Assembly (NCBI GenBank): GCA_012274445.1
Contig: JAAROD010000026.1
Span: forward strand, 1,178,001 to 1,242,000
Source: Sclerotiophoma versabilis
Taxonomy: Eukaryota > Ascomycota > Dothideomycetes > Pleosporales > Didymellaceae
DNA: 64,000 nt
Reading direction: 5' to 3'
Below are positions 12,425 to 23,157 of the stretch, one piece after another. The number at the start of each line of letters is the position of its first letter. Position 1 is the stretch's first letter. Both the position numbers and the translations under genes were made by a program. The notes under the pieces were generated by a model. That model was given only the letters and a program-made list of their open reading frames with translations, was not told the origin of the DNA and did not search any database.

Positions 12425-12796
12425 ATGAGTCGAGCGCTAAAGTCTTCGCTGCAAAGCCTCAAGAACTGGGTCCTTCAGACCAATTCCCGTGTGCAAAAGA
12501 TAGCAAGCGGACAAGGAACAGCAGGTACGAGGGCGGCCCCAGCTCAATCCGGGAATAATGACCAAACCATTGGCTCCCGTCTGGACAATGGCGAAACTTT
12601 CAAAAAAGATGGCAAGCAATACAAGCGATACAAGTTCCAGGTGAACAAGGGGGCGGATGATAAGACTTTGAAGGACCTTGCAAACAAGGACTCCCATAAA
12701 GTCTGGGCGCAGGCTGACATCCCTCTCGGGGAAGCTAACACTCGAGACGTTGTGGAGCAATTGTTCAAAGATCTCGAAGAGGACCTAAGCAAGTAG
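12425..12796 (+). CDS. Hypothetical 123-residue protein, probably real
   Basis: Single-exon frame opening with ATG in a good fungal start context (ccaacATGag, A at -3) and ending in TAG. Family not recognised. Residues 1-30 could form a basic amphipathic helix with no acidic residue (Arg3, Lys6, Lys13, Arg22, Lys25). Residues 30-50 are Gly/Ala/Gln-rich and probably disordered. Residues 55-85 are Lys-rich with the pattern FKKDGKQYKRYKFQVNKG. The last 20 residues form an acidic helix (VVEQLFKDLEEDLSK). There is no transmembrane segment. The N-terminus would suit a mitochondrial or membrane-binding helix, which is only a guess. It is divergently placed to the AIM9-like kinase, so shared control is possible. 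Codon use and base composition match the island. Confidence 0.6.
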   Translation: MSRALKSSLQSLKNWVLQTNSRVQKIASGQGTAGTRAAPAQSGNNDQTIGSRLDNGETFKKDGKQYKRYKFQVNKGADDKTLKDLANKDSHKVWAQADIPLGEANTRDVVEQLFKDLEEDLSK

Positions 12797-13191
12797 ATGT
12801 ATACCAGTTGTATCAGCTCGGAGAATATAGTGCCATGTGAAAGGGTTTGCAGCCAGCGGACAAGATTTGTTAGCGTGTTCTTGACTTCTTTCGTGATTCT
12901 GCACAACAGGGCGTTTTCACTGTGCTTCAAGTTGTTGATTTGCTGCGGTGCGTCATTGATCACGTGTGTTTTCTGTTGCTGTTGGGATGGGCGGCACGGC
13001 ACGGTACAAACAATTGCCCCACCACCGCGCGAGCTACGCGCTCAATCTTCTTACGACCGCTCATCATTGTTTTGATAATCAACACTGGAGCTTGAGCATC
13101 GTCTATTGCGCCCGCAGCTGCAAGTACATTACGTCACCGCATTCCTTGTAGCTCACGACGCTACACGGGTGTGTCCGCCTGTCGCACCGTC
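12797..13191. other. Intergenic DNA, nothing recognised
   Basis: About 395 bp between two plus-strand frames. It holds the 3' untranslated region of the 123-residue gene and possibly the promoter of the next one. Short overlapping frames here (12,797-13,075; 12,966-13,151) have no support. No repeats or RNA genes seen. Confidence 0.4.
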
Positions 13192-13443
13192 ATGGGTGAC
13201 CAACCCACCGATTACAAACAGCTGTATCTCGAAGAGTCGCTTGCTTCGATGGATGGATGGGGTGATAGTGATGCTGACGGGGATGGAGATGAAGTCCATG
13301 TTGAGGTTGACGATGAAGCACGGGCCATCTTGCTGAAGGTCTTTGAGCCTGCCGAGTGGTATACGAAGAAGCTCGTTTTTTTTGAGGAATCAAGCGAGGC
13401 GCACGAGCCACCTCATGAAACGTCTTCACAACACCCATACTAA
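13192..13443 (+). CDS. Hypothetical 83-residue acidic protein with a transposon-derived C-terminus
   Basis: ATG at 13,192 (gtcATGgg; an upstream in-frame GTG is not a credible fungal start) to TAA at 13,441-13,443. Residues 20-45 are strongly acidic and Gly/Asp-rich (GWGDSDADGDGDE). Residues 46-60 (DEARAILLKVFEPAEWY) look like an ordinary amphipathic helix. From 13,364 onward, about the last 26 residues, the frame runs through the left terminal repeat of the Tc1-like element. The natural stop has therefore been lost or moved by the insertion: either the gene was truncated, or the whole frame is a chance product. Function unknown. Confidence 0.35.
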   Translation: MGDQPTDYKQLYLEESLASMDGWGDSDADGDGDEVHVEVDDEARAILLKVFEPAEWYTKKLVFFEESSEAHEPPHETSSQHPY

Positions 13444-13445
13444 AT
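13364..13445 (+). repeat. Left terminal inverted repeat of the Tc1-like element
   Basis: Pairs with 14,968-15,053. The order is cgaagaagctc, a run of eight T, gaggaatc, a 14-bp block gcgcacgagccacc, then caacacccatact. The 14-bp block runs in the same direction on the plus strand at both ends (13,400-13,413 and about 15,010-15,023), not inverted like the rest, so a small segment has flipped in one arm. Confidence 0.65.
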
Positions 13446-13558
13446 AGTACTATAGCAACAAAACCAGTGCATTTTGAGATAATCTAAGTACGTGAAGTTA
13501 TTGCGCATAGTATAATTGACCTATCCTGAGTTTTTAGTGGTGTTGTGATGCCTGCGTG

Positions 13559-14947
13559 TTACCCGTGATAGTTGTTTTTTCCGCCTGCTCGAATGATCCT
13601 CCGCACCTGCTCTGGGATCCCCTCTACCCAACGATTAATGACCTCTATAGGCATGGCCTCCCATGAGGCTATCCACTGTCTCTCACACTCCTTGCTAGTA
13701 CAAGATGGAGAGAATTCCTTCGTCACATGCCGCAGAATCCAGGGCCAGGCATGCTCAATTGCGTTGACCTCCGGCGAGTAACCAGGCCACCACAACCTGT
13801 CAATCTGCTCTGTAATAAGGTAATCTCGTGATACTCGAGCCTTATGAGCAGGAGCACCATCTTGTTGTAATATACAAGTAATACCACGAGATTCAAGGTT
13901 GTGGATCTATGGTACAACCTTCTTTAATGCACCTTCTTGGTGCCGATACCCATCAACTCCTCCACGCGCGCGGTTTCCACGTTTATAGTCCATCTTGCTT
14001 GGCACATACTGCTTTTTCCTAGTGTTGTAGCAACAATTAACGTCACCTTTATCCATGCTGCCTAGGGCTTGTTGGGTGTAGTTTTGGAGCTTGTTATCCC
14101 GGGTCTCTGTATCGGCGTTGAGATGTTTGAGATGAGCAGCTGCAGCTTGCTTCTCCTCCTCAGTTTCTTCGTGATAAACGTAACATAGGCCCTTGTAGTT
14201 ATAGCGGAAACAGGCGTAGAATTGTAGGCAGCAGGTGGTCCTGTTACGGTCGTGTTTGACGTTGGTATCCCATCGCTCTCCTTCACGACACCACGTCCTT
14301 ATCATGCCTCTCTCTTCACTAACACGAGCTAGCGTCTCATCAGAGAATACTACCTTCGTGAAGTCGTAGCCCTTGTTGTCATACTCCTTGTCTCTATCAG
14401 GGTTGTGAGCCAGTGCCCATTTGTAGCGCTCTTTTTCCTCATCCTCTGTGAGAGAAGGTTTCCAACCTAGACAACGGCGCGCGTACCCAGCCTCGTACAT
14501 AACGTTTTCAAACGTTGTTACACTCATTCCAGGTACAACTGCGTTGAAATCGCCATCTATAATAGCCTGCCGGCTCTCTTTCTCGCGTGCGTCGCGTGAG
14601 GAGGTTGCAATATAGATAATTACGTCCTTTTGTTTCTGCGTCAATAACCAGCTCCTTCCACGTCCTAGATCGTTCTCATAGAGTATTTCGTCCCACAAAG
14701 CAACAGGATGATTGTTTACCTTTGTCTCTACGCGACGCAGAAGCTTTAATAAGCTGCCTTGTTGTCAACCCATTGTGGTTGCTAATTCTCGTTAGGTAGC
14801 ATAGTCTCCCCACATCGCAGTGAGAGCCCCCACCGCAAACGCGCGCGCAGTAGCACTTATCTCAGTTCAATTCGTTATAGGAGCTCGGATTAGCTTGTAC
14901 TGCTTATATTTAAACTTTTTACGACGCGCAATAGGTGTTGCAGGCAT
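13559..14947 (-). pseudogene. Tc1/mariner transposase, four in-frame stops
   Basis: From ATG at 14,945-14,947 to the TAA at 13,559-13,561 one frame of 462 codons runs with no frameshift. It is broken by TGA (14,867-14,869), TAA (14,792-14,794), TGA (14,765-14,767) and TAG (13,907-13,909). The N-terminal part holds a basic stretch (RRKKFKYK) and a helix-turn-helix-like region (SATARAFAVGAL). The DDE triad is visible: VVFSDE (Asp near 14,340), QQDGAPAHKA (Asp at 13,859-13,861) and YSPEVNAIE (Glu at 13,754-13,756), with 34 residues between the last two, the Tc1 signature. The long spacer between the first two Asp residues is rich in Glu, Lys and Gln. TAA and TAG fit CpA-to-TpA changes; the two TGA fit CGA-to-TGA. 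Confidence 0.85.
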
Positions 14948-14967
14948 TGTGGTGGTTGTTTGGTATA

Positions 14968-15053
14968 TACAAAGTATAGGTGTTGCATGCAACGATGGGG
15001 GAACGATCGCGCACGAGCCACCGATTCCTCAAAAAAAAAAAAGAGCTTCTTCG
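14968..15053 (-). repeat. Right terminal inverted repeat of the Tc1-like element
   Basis: Reverse complement of the left repeat: gagcttcttcg at 15,043-15,053, a run of twelve A, gattcctc, then gcgcacgagccacc, and caaagtataggtgttg at 14,970-14,985. The homopolymer is longer than in the left arm. Confidence 0.65.
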
Positions 15054-15200
15054 AGCTGGCATGCCATGTAACCATGGGCGCGCCAAGACATAGCATAGAC
15101 TAACCAGGTCTAGTAACGCAGACACACCGCCCTACCCATGCCATGCTACCTTAAGACATTAGTAGATTTTAGTAGATTTTAGTAGATTTTAATTAACGTA
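15054..15200. repeat. Right island edge with three 10-bp direct repeats
   Basis: Short balanced segment after the Tc1-like element. At 15,161-15,190 the word agtagatttt is repeated three times exactly in tandem, immediately before the TA at which the nested pogo element begins (15,201). Base composition changes sharply here. Confidence 0.7.
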
Positions 15201-15590
15201 CCTTATAGGTAAGCAGTGCACACAGGTAAGCAGCGCGCTTTTGCTAAGACTACACTAAAACCTACCCTATTATAGCCTGTAACAACCTACTCTAACGCTG
15301 CACAGAGCAGAACAACCTCTAATATTACTTAGAAACCTCTTCTACTTTATTCTTACATGTTTACGTGTTGTGCCTAGTCTCTCTGCACTGTCTATAGTGT
15401 TATTAGGAGGACTTAGCCTCTTTAGTACGTACTCTCTTCTTCTACTTCTTACTATTACTGCGCGCCCTAAACTTCTTAAGAGTAGTTATTTACTAGCTCT
15501 CTTTAACTATAAGAGTCTCTTCTACTTTAATTTACTTTCTTTTATATAATTTCTAGCGTAAAGTAGCCTTATTTACTACTTAAAGCTTAG
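15201..15590 (-). mobile_element. Pogo/Fot-type transposon 1, 3' part
   Basis: Starts with terminal repeat CCTTATAGGTAAGCAG after a TA, with a second ggtaagcagc copy inside the end. The segment aligns with the reverse complement of about 43,360-43,735 (the end of the other pogo element), so it is the C-terminal end of a minus-strand element. The match stops at about 15,590, where Gypsy-X sequence begins. The other half lies at 29,307-30,014. The part nearest the island keeps several CpA/TpG (gcagtgcacacagg), so RIP is milder at this edge. Confidence 0.75.
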
Positions 15591-15656
15591 TATATATACT
15601 ATACTTATTTTATTAGTACTATATATAGTTTTTAATAAACTTAGTAATATTATTTT

Positions 15657-15944
15657 TATAATAAAGCTTATAGAACTATACTTAGGTAATTAATAGTATT
15701 TAATTAGTGCTATCTAATCTATATCTAAAATATTAATTATATATAAAGAGAATTTAGAGGTTATATAATTTTACCTAATAAGCTTATAGGCTTCTAGAGA
15801 CCTACTTAGTCTTATAACCTTATTAAGTAAGCCTTTAAGCTGCTATAGAGCTGCTTAGTAGTTAGGTGCTAGAGTAACTTAATTAGAGTATAGAAGTAAG
15901 AAAAAAGCTCTATAGTAGTAATCTATATACTTTATTATATAATA
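15657..15944 (-). repeat. Copia C1 3' LTR
   Basis: 288 bp, nearly identical to 22,870-23,157. Plus-strand ends TATAATA...TATATAATA are RIP forms of TG...CA. Confidence 0.85.
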
Positions 15945-16689
15945 TACTCTTTAGGTGTCTATACTTAGATATACCTGCTTATAAAGTACTTATTTCTTTA
16001 TTCTAAGGCTTAATTTAAGAGCGTGTCTTTTAAGAGCTTTTTTAGCTTTTCTTAAGTATTTAGCTCTTATTTTAGATACTCTAAGAGTAAAAATAAGCTC
16101 TAATATAACCTAATTCTAATTAGTAGGTACTCTATAAGCGTCTTATTACGTAATAACTTACTTATTTATACTTTTACCTTCTTTTTAAGTACTTAGTAGC
16201 TTACTTAAACGCTTATATAGCTGCTATAAGCAGGTGCCTAGGCTAAGTAACTCTAATTAGCTCTAGGCGTTATTTATAATAGTAAGAGTAAGCGTTTAAT
16301 ACTTTACTGCACTACTCTATTATCTAATCTTAGTAATATTAGAATGCTTATAGTAGGTAGAGCCTTTTACTATTACTTTTACTGTGCTAGTTAGCGCTCT
16401 ATATAAGCTGTCTATCTGCTTAATTTTTCTAATTTTCTAGTTATCTTTGTTAGTATAGCTGTAAGTATACTAATCTAGCTTTTATGCGTCTTCTATATCC
16501 CTTAGTAGCTCTTTAAGTATTTCTAGTACTTCTTAACTACTCTTTTTAACCTTTCTAGTCTTCTTTTTAGTTAGGTATATTTTTAGCCTAAGCCTTTATT
16601 AGATAGTATTTAATTAATTCTACTATTACTATTTTTTAGCTCTTTTTAACTATTTAGCTAACTTTAGATAGAAAGAACTTAAGTCTAAG

Positions 16690-17160
16690 CGCCTTACGCG
16701 TACTGCTGCTGCTATTACTACTAATACTAAGTGCTGCTATACTGCTGCTACTACTGCTAACTATACTGCTGCTGCCTATGCTCTACTTCTTGCGCTTTAT
16801 ATACTCTCTATACGCTCTTACTACTTAGTCTTACCTTTAGGTATTAGTAGTTTAGCTTTAGCTAATTAAGCTTCTTCTACTAGGCCTCTAGGCTCTATTA
16901 GAGACCTTAGCCTCTTCCCCCCTTACCTGCTGCTGCTGCCCTCTCTTTAGCTACCTCCTCTGCTACTGCTGCTGCCTCTGCCTCTACTACCTGCCCCTAC
17001 ACTCTCTGTCCTAGTTCTAGGTACTTTTATACTAGGTGCGCGTAGAGTAATTCTCTGCGCGTACTATATAGATATACTGCTAGTAAGTAGCTTAGTTACG
17101 CTGTACGTAGATAATACTGCTGCTAGCTACTATAGTAAGCACTGCTAGTATTATACCTTT
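16690..17160 (-). repeat. Trinucleotide-rich, low-RIP segment of Copia C1
   Basis: Runs of ctg, cta and act triplets (tactgctgctgctattactac and similar) with visibly more G+C than the surroundings. It lies between the RT/RNase H region and the 3' LTR. Copia C2 (about 50,960-51,200) and Copia C3 (about 61,570-61,720) have the same kind of tract in the same place. Confidence 0.6.
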
Positions 17161-20100
17161 AGGCACTCTTACTATTTTCTATAGGTTTTCTTTTAAATAG
17201 AGTATATAAATAGTAGACTAATAGCTTATAAGCTGCCTGCTCTTAAGCTGCTTAGAGTAGTGCTAGTAGAGAAGCTTATTACCTCTAGTAGAGTAATAAC
17301 TTTAGTAAGTAACCTTATTTTTATTTATAATAGTAGCTAATAAGTATATAGCAGGCTACTAACCTATATACCTCTATTTAGGTAGTAAAGGGCCTGCTTA
17401 TAAAGAGGTACCTCTTTTAAGTACTCTTTATAAGTAGGTTCTCTAAGCTGCTAAGACCTATAGAAAGAGAGTTATCTTCTCTATCTATAGCTAATTTGCG
17501 TTTATAAGCTCCTTAGCTGCTAGTTATATACTTAAAAGAGCTGCTAGCAGTAGTTTAGAGAGACTTATACCTAATTAGGGAGAGAGTTATCCTCTCTACT
17601 AATTCTAGAGCTTTTCTTTCTCTATTAATATACTCTTTTTCTATAACTAATTCTTTCTTCTTTTAACTAATACTATATAAGTTTAAATATAATAAAAAGC
17701 ACTTATAAGCCTATTTAAAAAGTACTTTTATAAGCTTATTAGCTAGTATCTTACTAGTCTTAAAGTAGGTTACTTAGAGATTTCTCTTAGTATATTCTTA
17801 TTTTAACTATATATTTTAGATATCTATATAGCACAGCTAGGTAGTAAGCTACTTACTCTCTTTAACTACTAATTAGATAGTTTATTAGTTATTATAGAAA
17901 ATCTTCTATAGCACTTCTAAGTCTAGCTAAAGTTCTCCTAGAAATTGTTTTAGAGCTGCTAACTCCTTAGCTACATACTCTAAAGTAAGTAATTTAGCTT
18001 TAGTAGTAGAAGTTATTACTATTAATTAATATATAGCTTTCTAGATAATTAGACTACTAAAGAGCTACATAATATAGCTCTAAGATAATTATTATATCTT
18101 ATAATTATTAGTAAATAACGTATTACTATATATAAGTAGTTAACTGCCTTTATAAGTACTATATCTTATACCTAGGTACTTTATTTAATATAGATAAGTA
18201 ATAACCTAAGTAGCTACTTTAAAGTAAGCTGCTCCTAGATTTATTAAATAATAGGATAGTTAAGAGGCAGTAAATACTATATCTAGTTAGATTATAATTA
18301 CTGTATAGAGTATAGATCTAATATATTCTTAAAACACTTTAATCTCTTGCTTTAAAGCTTCTCTATTATGTTTAAGCAGCTCTTCTGCTAGAAATAGGAT
18401 GCTTAGGAAGAATCTATTCTCTATAATATTAAATTTAGTAGTAAGCTTATTAATATAGGTATTATGCGTAAGAGTTATAGTATAGGCCTCTTAGTTTCTA
18501 ATTATTTAAACGCCTAGAAACTATTTAGCTGCTCTATAATCTTTAATTTAATATTTACTTATTAATAAGCTTATTAGCTGTTTAGCAGCTACTTAATTAT
18601 TATTATAGTAGGTAAGAAGTATATTATTAATATAGAAGAGTAGCACTATTTTCTACTTAGTATTATAGAAGAGGCAAGGCTCTTCTTTTAATACTATAAG
18701 ACTAAGCGTTTAAAGTATACTAGAGAGCTCTTTATACTATAGAACTAGCAAATTATATAGCCTATATAGAGCTTATAATAGTAGGATAACCTACTTAGGT
18801 TTCTTAAATTTATCTAGTAATTTATAGAGCACTTAAGATTTATTCTAGCAGCTTACATTAAGAAACGCGCTAGCTATATCATACTAATAGAGCTCTAGGT
18901 TGAATTAGGCCGTAATTACTACTATAGTCTAAAATAATTTAGAAGTAAGTATTATAGTATAGGTTAAAATAATTAAATCTTTAGCCTAAAGGTCTCTGTG
19001 CACGCAGATCTAAGCCTTATACTTAATAAAGTATTTATTTTAGTTTAGTTTATAAGTAAAGACCTATTTAAGTAGTAGAGACCTTATTAAGGTGCTTAAT
19101 TAGTCTACTTCTACTTATATCTTCTTTTCTATAAGTATTACTATTTCTTTCTTATAAGCCTAATAGAAAAGAGCGCCTAATAGGTAGTAGGTAAAATTCT
19201 TCTACTTTTCTAGTAGTAAAGGGAGCCTATTATAGTATACTAGAGGCTCTGTTTAGGTAACTTACTTCTCTTTTTATAGAGTAGAGGTAATAATTACTAT
19301 ATATATAGTAATAAGCTCTTTTCTCTAATTTCTATATTTATTTATATAATTAAATAAAGGTTAGATTAGCTATAAGTACCTATATTACTATATTAAGCTT
19401 ATTATAGAGTACTAGCCTGCTCTATTATTATTAGTAAGCTTATTACACTTGTAGTTTAGTACTCTATAGCTCTGCCTTATTAGTAGGCTCTAGGTTCTCT
19501 ACTAATATATAGGTCTTCTACTTACCTTATCTACTTATATTATCCTTTAAGAAGGTATTAGAATAATTAGTAATATAGGTCTTAGTAGATCTTTAAGATT
19601 CTTAATATCTACTAGCTTACTCTCTTCTTTAATAGTTAAGTACACTTTCTATAAGCTACTAGTTAGATCTTTCTTATTAGAAGCTTTTCTGCCTATGCTT
19701 AACTAATCTAGTTTAGGTATTTAGTTAGAGGATAGTAAACCTATTTCTTAGCATTATTCTGTATAGATTTCTAGTAGCTTACTAGCTAAGCTTACTGCAT
19801 ATGTAGTATCTATCTTAGAGGCTCTCTTACTACTAAACTAGCCTTCTAGTAATTAAGGTTTTCCCTAAGTACTACCCCTAAGCTAGTACTTAGTAAATAA
19901 GCTAATTAATAGGTCTACTTTAATAGAGAGCTTAATTACTTCTTCTATATCTATTATCTTACTAGCTTTATAGATTATATCTATAACTACTTCTACTTCT
20001 TTAACTAAGAGGGCTATTAACTTATCTAATTTATTATAAAAGAGCTCTTTATTAAAGGTTATATTGCGTGTTATAATTACTTAGTTAAGTTTAGAGACCT

Positions 20101-22859
20101 ATATCTAGTATATATTAGAAGCTTAGTAACTAACTAGGTATTTAATATAGCCTTTTAGAGTAACTTTAAAGCTTCTCTAATAACGCCTAGCTGCTTAATC
20201 TCTATTTAAGAGATATGCTTAGCAGCTGTACGCGTATATTCTACTCTAATTAGGTCTTAGATTAGCTATAAGTGCCCTTACCTGCTTAGGTTTATACTAG
20301 TAGAAATATTAGGTAAACTAGTAATTAAGCTCTTTATTTAGGCTGTATAGCTTATTTAAGTAAGAAGAACTTATATTATAGAGCTATATTACTGTAGTAA
20401 TAACCTCTAGCTAGAGCTTCTTAAGTAGATTTACGCTACTCCTTATCTTAATAGACTTAGTAATTATCTTCTATTCTACTCTTTCTACTACTCTGTTTAG
20501 CTTATATATATATAGAAGTATATACTTAATATCTATTCTTTTATTAAGTATCTAGTGCTTATATTTAGAGCTCTCTTACTATAGAAGAGTAGCTATATTA
20601 TTATCTTAGTATATCTTATAGATATAGAGCTTATACTAGGTATATACCTAGCGTAAGAAGCTTATAAGTATACGCAGTATCTTAATTTAAGTCTTTCTCT
20701 ATAATATGTATAAAAAGAGCTTTCTACTATAGTACTTCTTAATTAAAAGTATCTATAATTTACTACCTCTCTCTATAGGTATATTAAACAGATTCTAGCT
20801 AATTCTCTAAAAGAGTTTAGCAGGCTTTTCTTACTTCTAGTAGAAGACTACTTACTTAGTATAGGTTATTATATAAATCTTATAATCTTTTTAGAGTATA
20901 CTATTAATATATATACTGCGCGCTTATTATATAAGAGCCTAGAGAGCCTCTAGGCCTAGATAACCTACTCTAGTATGCTAAAGGTGCTTAGCAGAGCTCT
21001 ATAGGTAGGATTTATATAATTATTTTATTACTATATTAAGAATTAGAGAGTAGTAAGAAAGTAGCTTATATTTAAAAAAAGTAAGGTTATAAGCGCGCTT
21101 AAGAGTAGTATATATAACGCTCCTATTTAAATTATTAATATAACCTACTCTAAGTAAGCTGTCTAGCCCTAAGTACTAAACTTCTTTCTTCTAGAGGTAT
21201 GCTTTAGAAATAATATTAATATAGAACTCTTCTACTACTATAATATTCTTAAGAAGTAGGTCTTCTATATATAGGCCGTACTTTCTATATAATATATTTT
21301 TAAATAAATAAGCTCCTTATTCTATAATAAGAAATACCTAGGTGCCTACCTCTACTATATTAGTAGAATTAGCTAGGTAGAAGAATCTAGGTATAAGCTA
21401 ATCTACACTATTAACTAAGTATATAGCTACTCTATTATCTAAAATTATACTATCTAAGAGTAGATAAGCATTAAAATCTATAAAGTTATAAACTCTAGGT
21501 TTCTTAGCTAGATTACTTAATTATATTATTTTTAGATTAATTAAAGCAGCCTATATATTGCCTAGAAACTTAACCTTAGGTATTACACTATTTACTAGTA
21601 GAGCTGTTATTACTAATAGAGTGTTTAAGGTCTAATTAAGCTGCTTAATTACCCTTCTAGTATCTATATACTCTCTGTTTTTAAGCCTCTAGAGAGTATC
21701 CTTTTAATTACTTTTGCTTATATAGATAGGTAGTAAGAAGCTCTCTTTAACTACTATTTCTAGAAATTAGTAAAGAGTTAGTTTCTACTTATAAGTTCTT
21801 TTATTTTATCTATAAGAGTAGGTATACCTACTTAAGCTTTTAGATTTACTTGCAGGTGCTCCTTAGAGAGTATCTATTTAGTTTCTAAATATTATAAATA
21901 CTTCTAGATTATTCTTCTCTACTCTTATAGTATACTTATGTATTAAACTACTAAAGACTCTACTTACCTAGTCTAGATTAAGTGTTTTAAGCCCTAGAAT
22001 ACTATCCTAGATAATCCTTTAGTTTATAGTATAAGCCTACTCTAGGGTAATCCTATAGCTTAAGGTATCTAAGAAATTCTAAATAGTAAGTAGCCTCTTA
22101 ACCTCTATAAGCTTATATAACTTAGCTTTTATATAAAAGTAGAACTACTTTTAATACTAGTTCTATAAAGCAGCTTAACCTTATTTAGCTACTCTAAAGT
22201 ATTATCTATACTTAGCTCTTACCTAGTTCTAGGTACTAACGTCTGTTAGAGTAAGCTCCTCCTTAAGTGCCTAGATAAGCGCTTAGAGTATTATTATATT
22301 ATTAGTAATAAGCTTTACTATTACTAGTAAGAGAATTACTAGTAATACTATAGTGTTAACCTAGTTCTAGAGCTTCTATAAGCGCTCTACCTTAGCTGCC
22401 TACTTACTTAATTTAACCTTATATATTATAAGCTCTTAGTTATATATTTCTAAGCTTAATGGGCCTATAGAGGCATTATAATTAATTAGTTAAGCACTTT
22501 AGCTTTAGGTAAAGTAAGCTAGTAGATAATTAGAAGTAATTAAGCTTATAGTAGGTAGCTAAAGAGCTCTATTATATATACCTAGAGCGTTTAGGGTGTC
22601 TAGATTAATAAGCTTCTATATATCTTAAAGCTTAGTATACTAGGTAAGTTAGATATACTAATTAGGCTAGTTAATATATAACCTTAATTAGTAGAGACCT
22701 ATTAGGATTTCTAATAGAGCTTATGCGCTATAGCTAACTAGCTTACCTATAGTAGTGTTATACTAGAAAAAAGAAAATAAAGAGTAATTAGAGCTTCTAA
22801 GGTATATCTTATAAGCTCTTTCTAAGTACGCAGAAAGATTTACTATTCTTAGAAAGCTA

Positions 22860-22869
22860 GGCTTATAAC
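22860..22869 (-). other. Copia C1 primer-binding site
   Basis: On the minus strand GTTATAAGCC immediately after the 5' LTR. Allowing one TpG-to-TpA change it is GTTATGAGCC, complementary to the anticodon arm of initiator tRNA(Met). Such an internal ('half-tRNA') primer is known for Ty5 and Drosophila copia. Confidence 0.6.
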
Positions 22870-23157
22870 TATAATAGAGCTTATAGGACTATACTTAGGT
22901 AATTAATAGTATTTAATTAGTGCTATCTAATCTATATCTAAAATATTAATTATATATAAAGAGAATTTAGAGGTTATATAATTTTACCTAATAAGCTTAT
23001 AGGCTTCTAGAGACCTACTTAGTCTTATAACCTTATTAAGTAAGCCTTTAAGCTGCTATAGAGCTGCTTAGTAGTTAGGTACTAGAGTAACTTAATTAGA
23101 GTATAGAAGTAAGAAAAAAGCTCTATAGTAGTAATCTATACGCTTTATTATATAATA
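22870..23157 (-). repeat. Copia C1 5' LTR
   Basis: 288 bp matching 15,657-15,944, followed on the plus strand by the ATTTT duplication. Confidence 0.85.

Larger units (their letters stand above)
13364..15053 (-). mobile_element. Tc1-like (DD34E) DNA transposon, inactive
   Basis: About 1.69 kb bounded by imperfect inverted repeats. The outer part is cgaagaagctc at 13,364-13,374 and its reverse complement at 15,043-15,053, followed inward by a T-run, gaggaatc and, at matching distance (65 and 68 bp in), caacacc-atact. It carries one transposase frame on the minus strand. A TA target duplication is not seen: left is TA, right is AG, so the exact borders are uncertain. The element is the only transposon in the island that is not saturated with RIP mutations. 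Confidence 0.75.
15657..23157 (-). mobile_element. Copia C1, complete LTR retrotransposon (degraded)
   Basis: 7,501 bp with two 288-bp LTRs (15,657-15,944 and 22,870-23,157) and a perfect 5-bp target duplication ATTTT (15,652-15,656 and 23,158-23,162). Gypsy-X copy II (near 36,810) shows the corresponding uninterrupted site. On the minus strand the primer site GTTATAAGCC (22,860-22,869) directly follows the 5' LTR. A purine tract (AAAGAGTA) directly precedes the 3' LTR. Near 18,600-18,700 the minus strand shows the Ty1/copia RT block EEPCLFYN...LLFYINNILL, a degraded YVDD box. There are many RIP stops, but GC-rich patches survive (16,700-17,050). Confidence 0.85.

Noticed and set aside
13171..13191. 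A longer start (GTG) for the 83-residue frame
   Set aside because: GTG is not a credible fungal start codon. The ATG at 13,192 has reasonable context.
14820..15125. Small frames at 14,820-15,125 on both strands
   Set aside because: They translate the transposon end and its A/T run; they are not genes.
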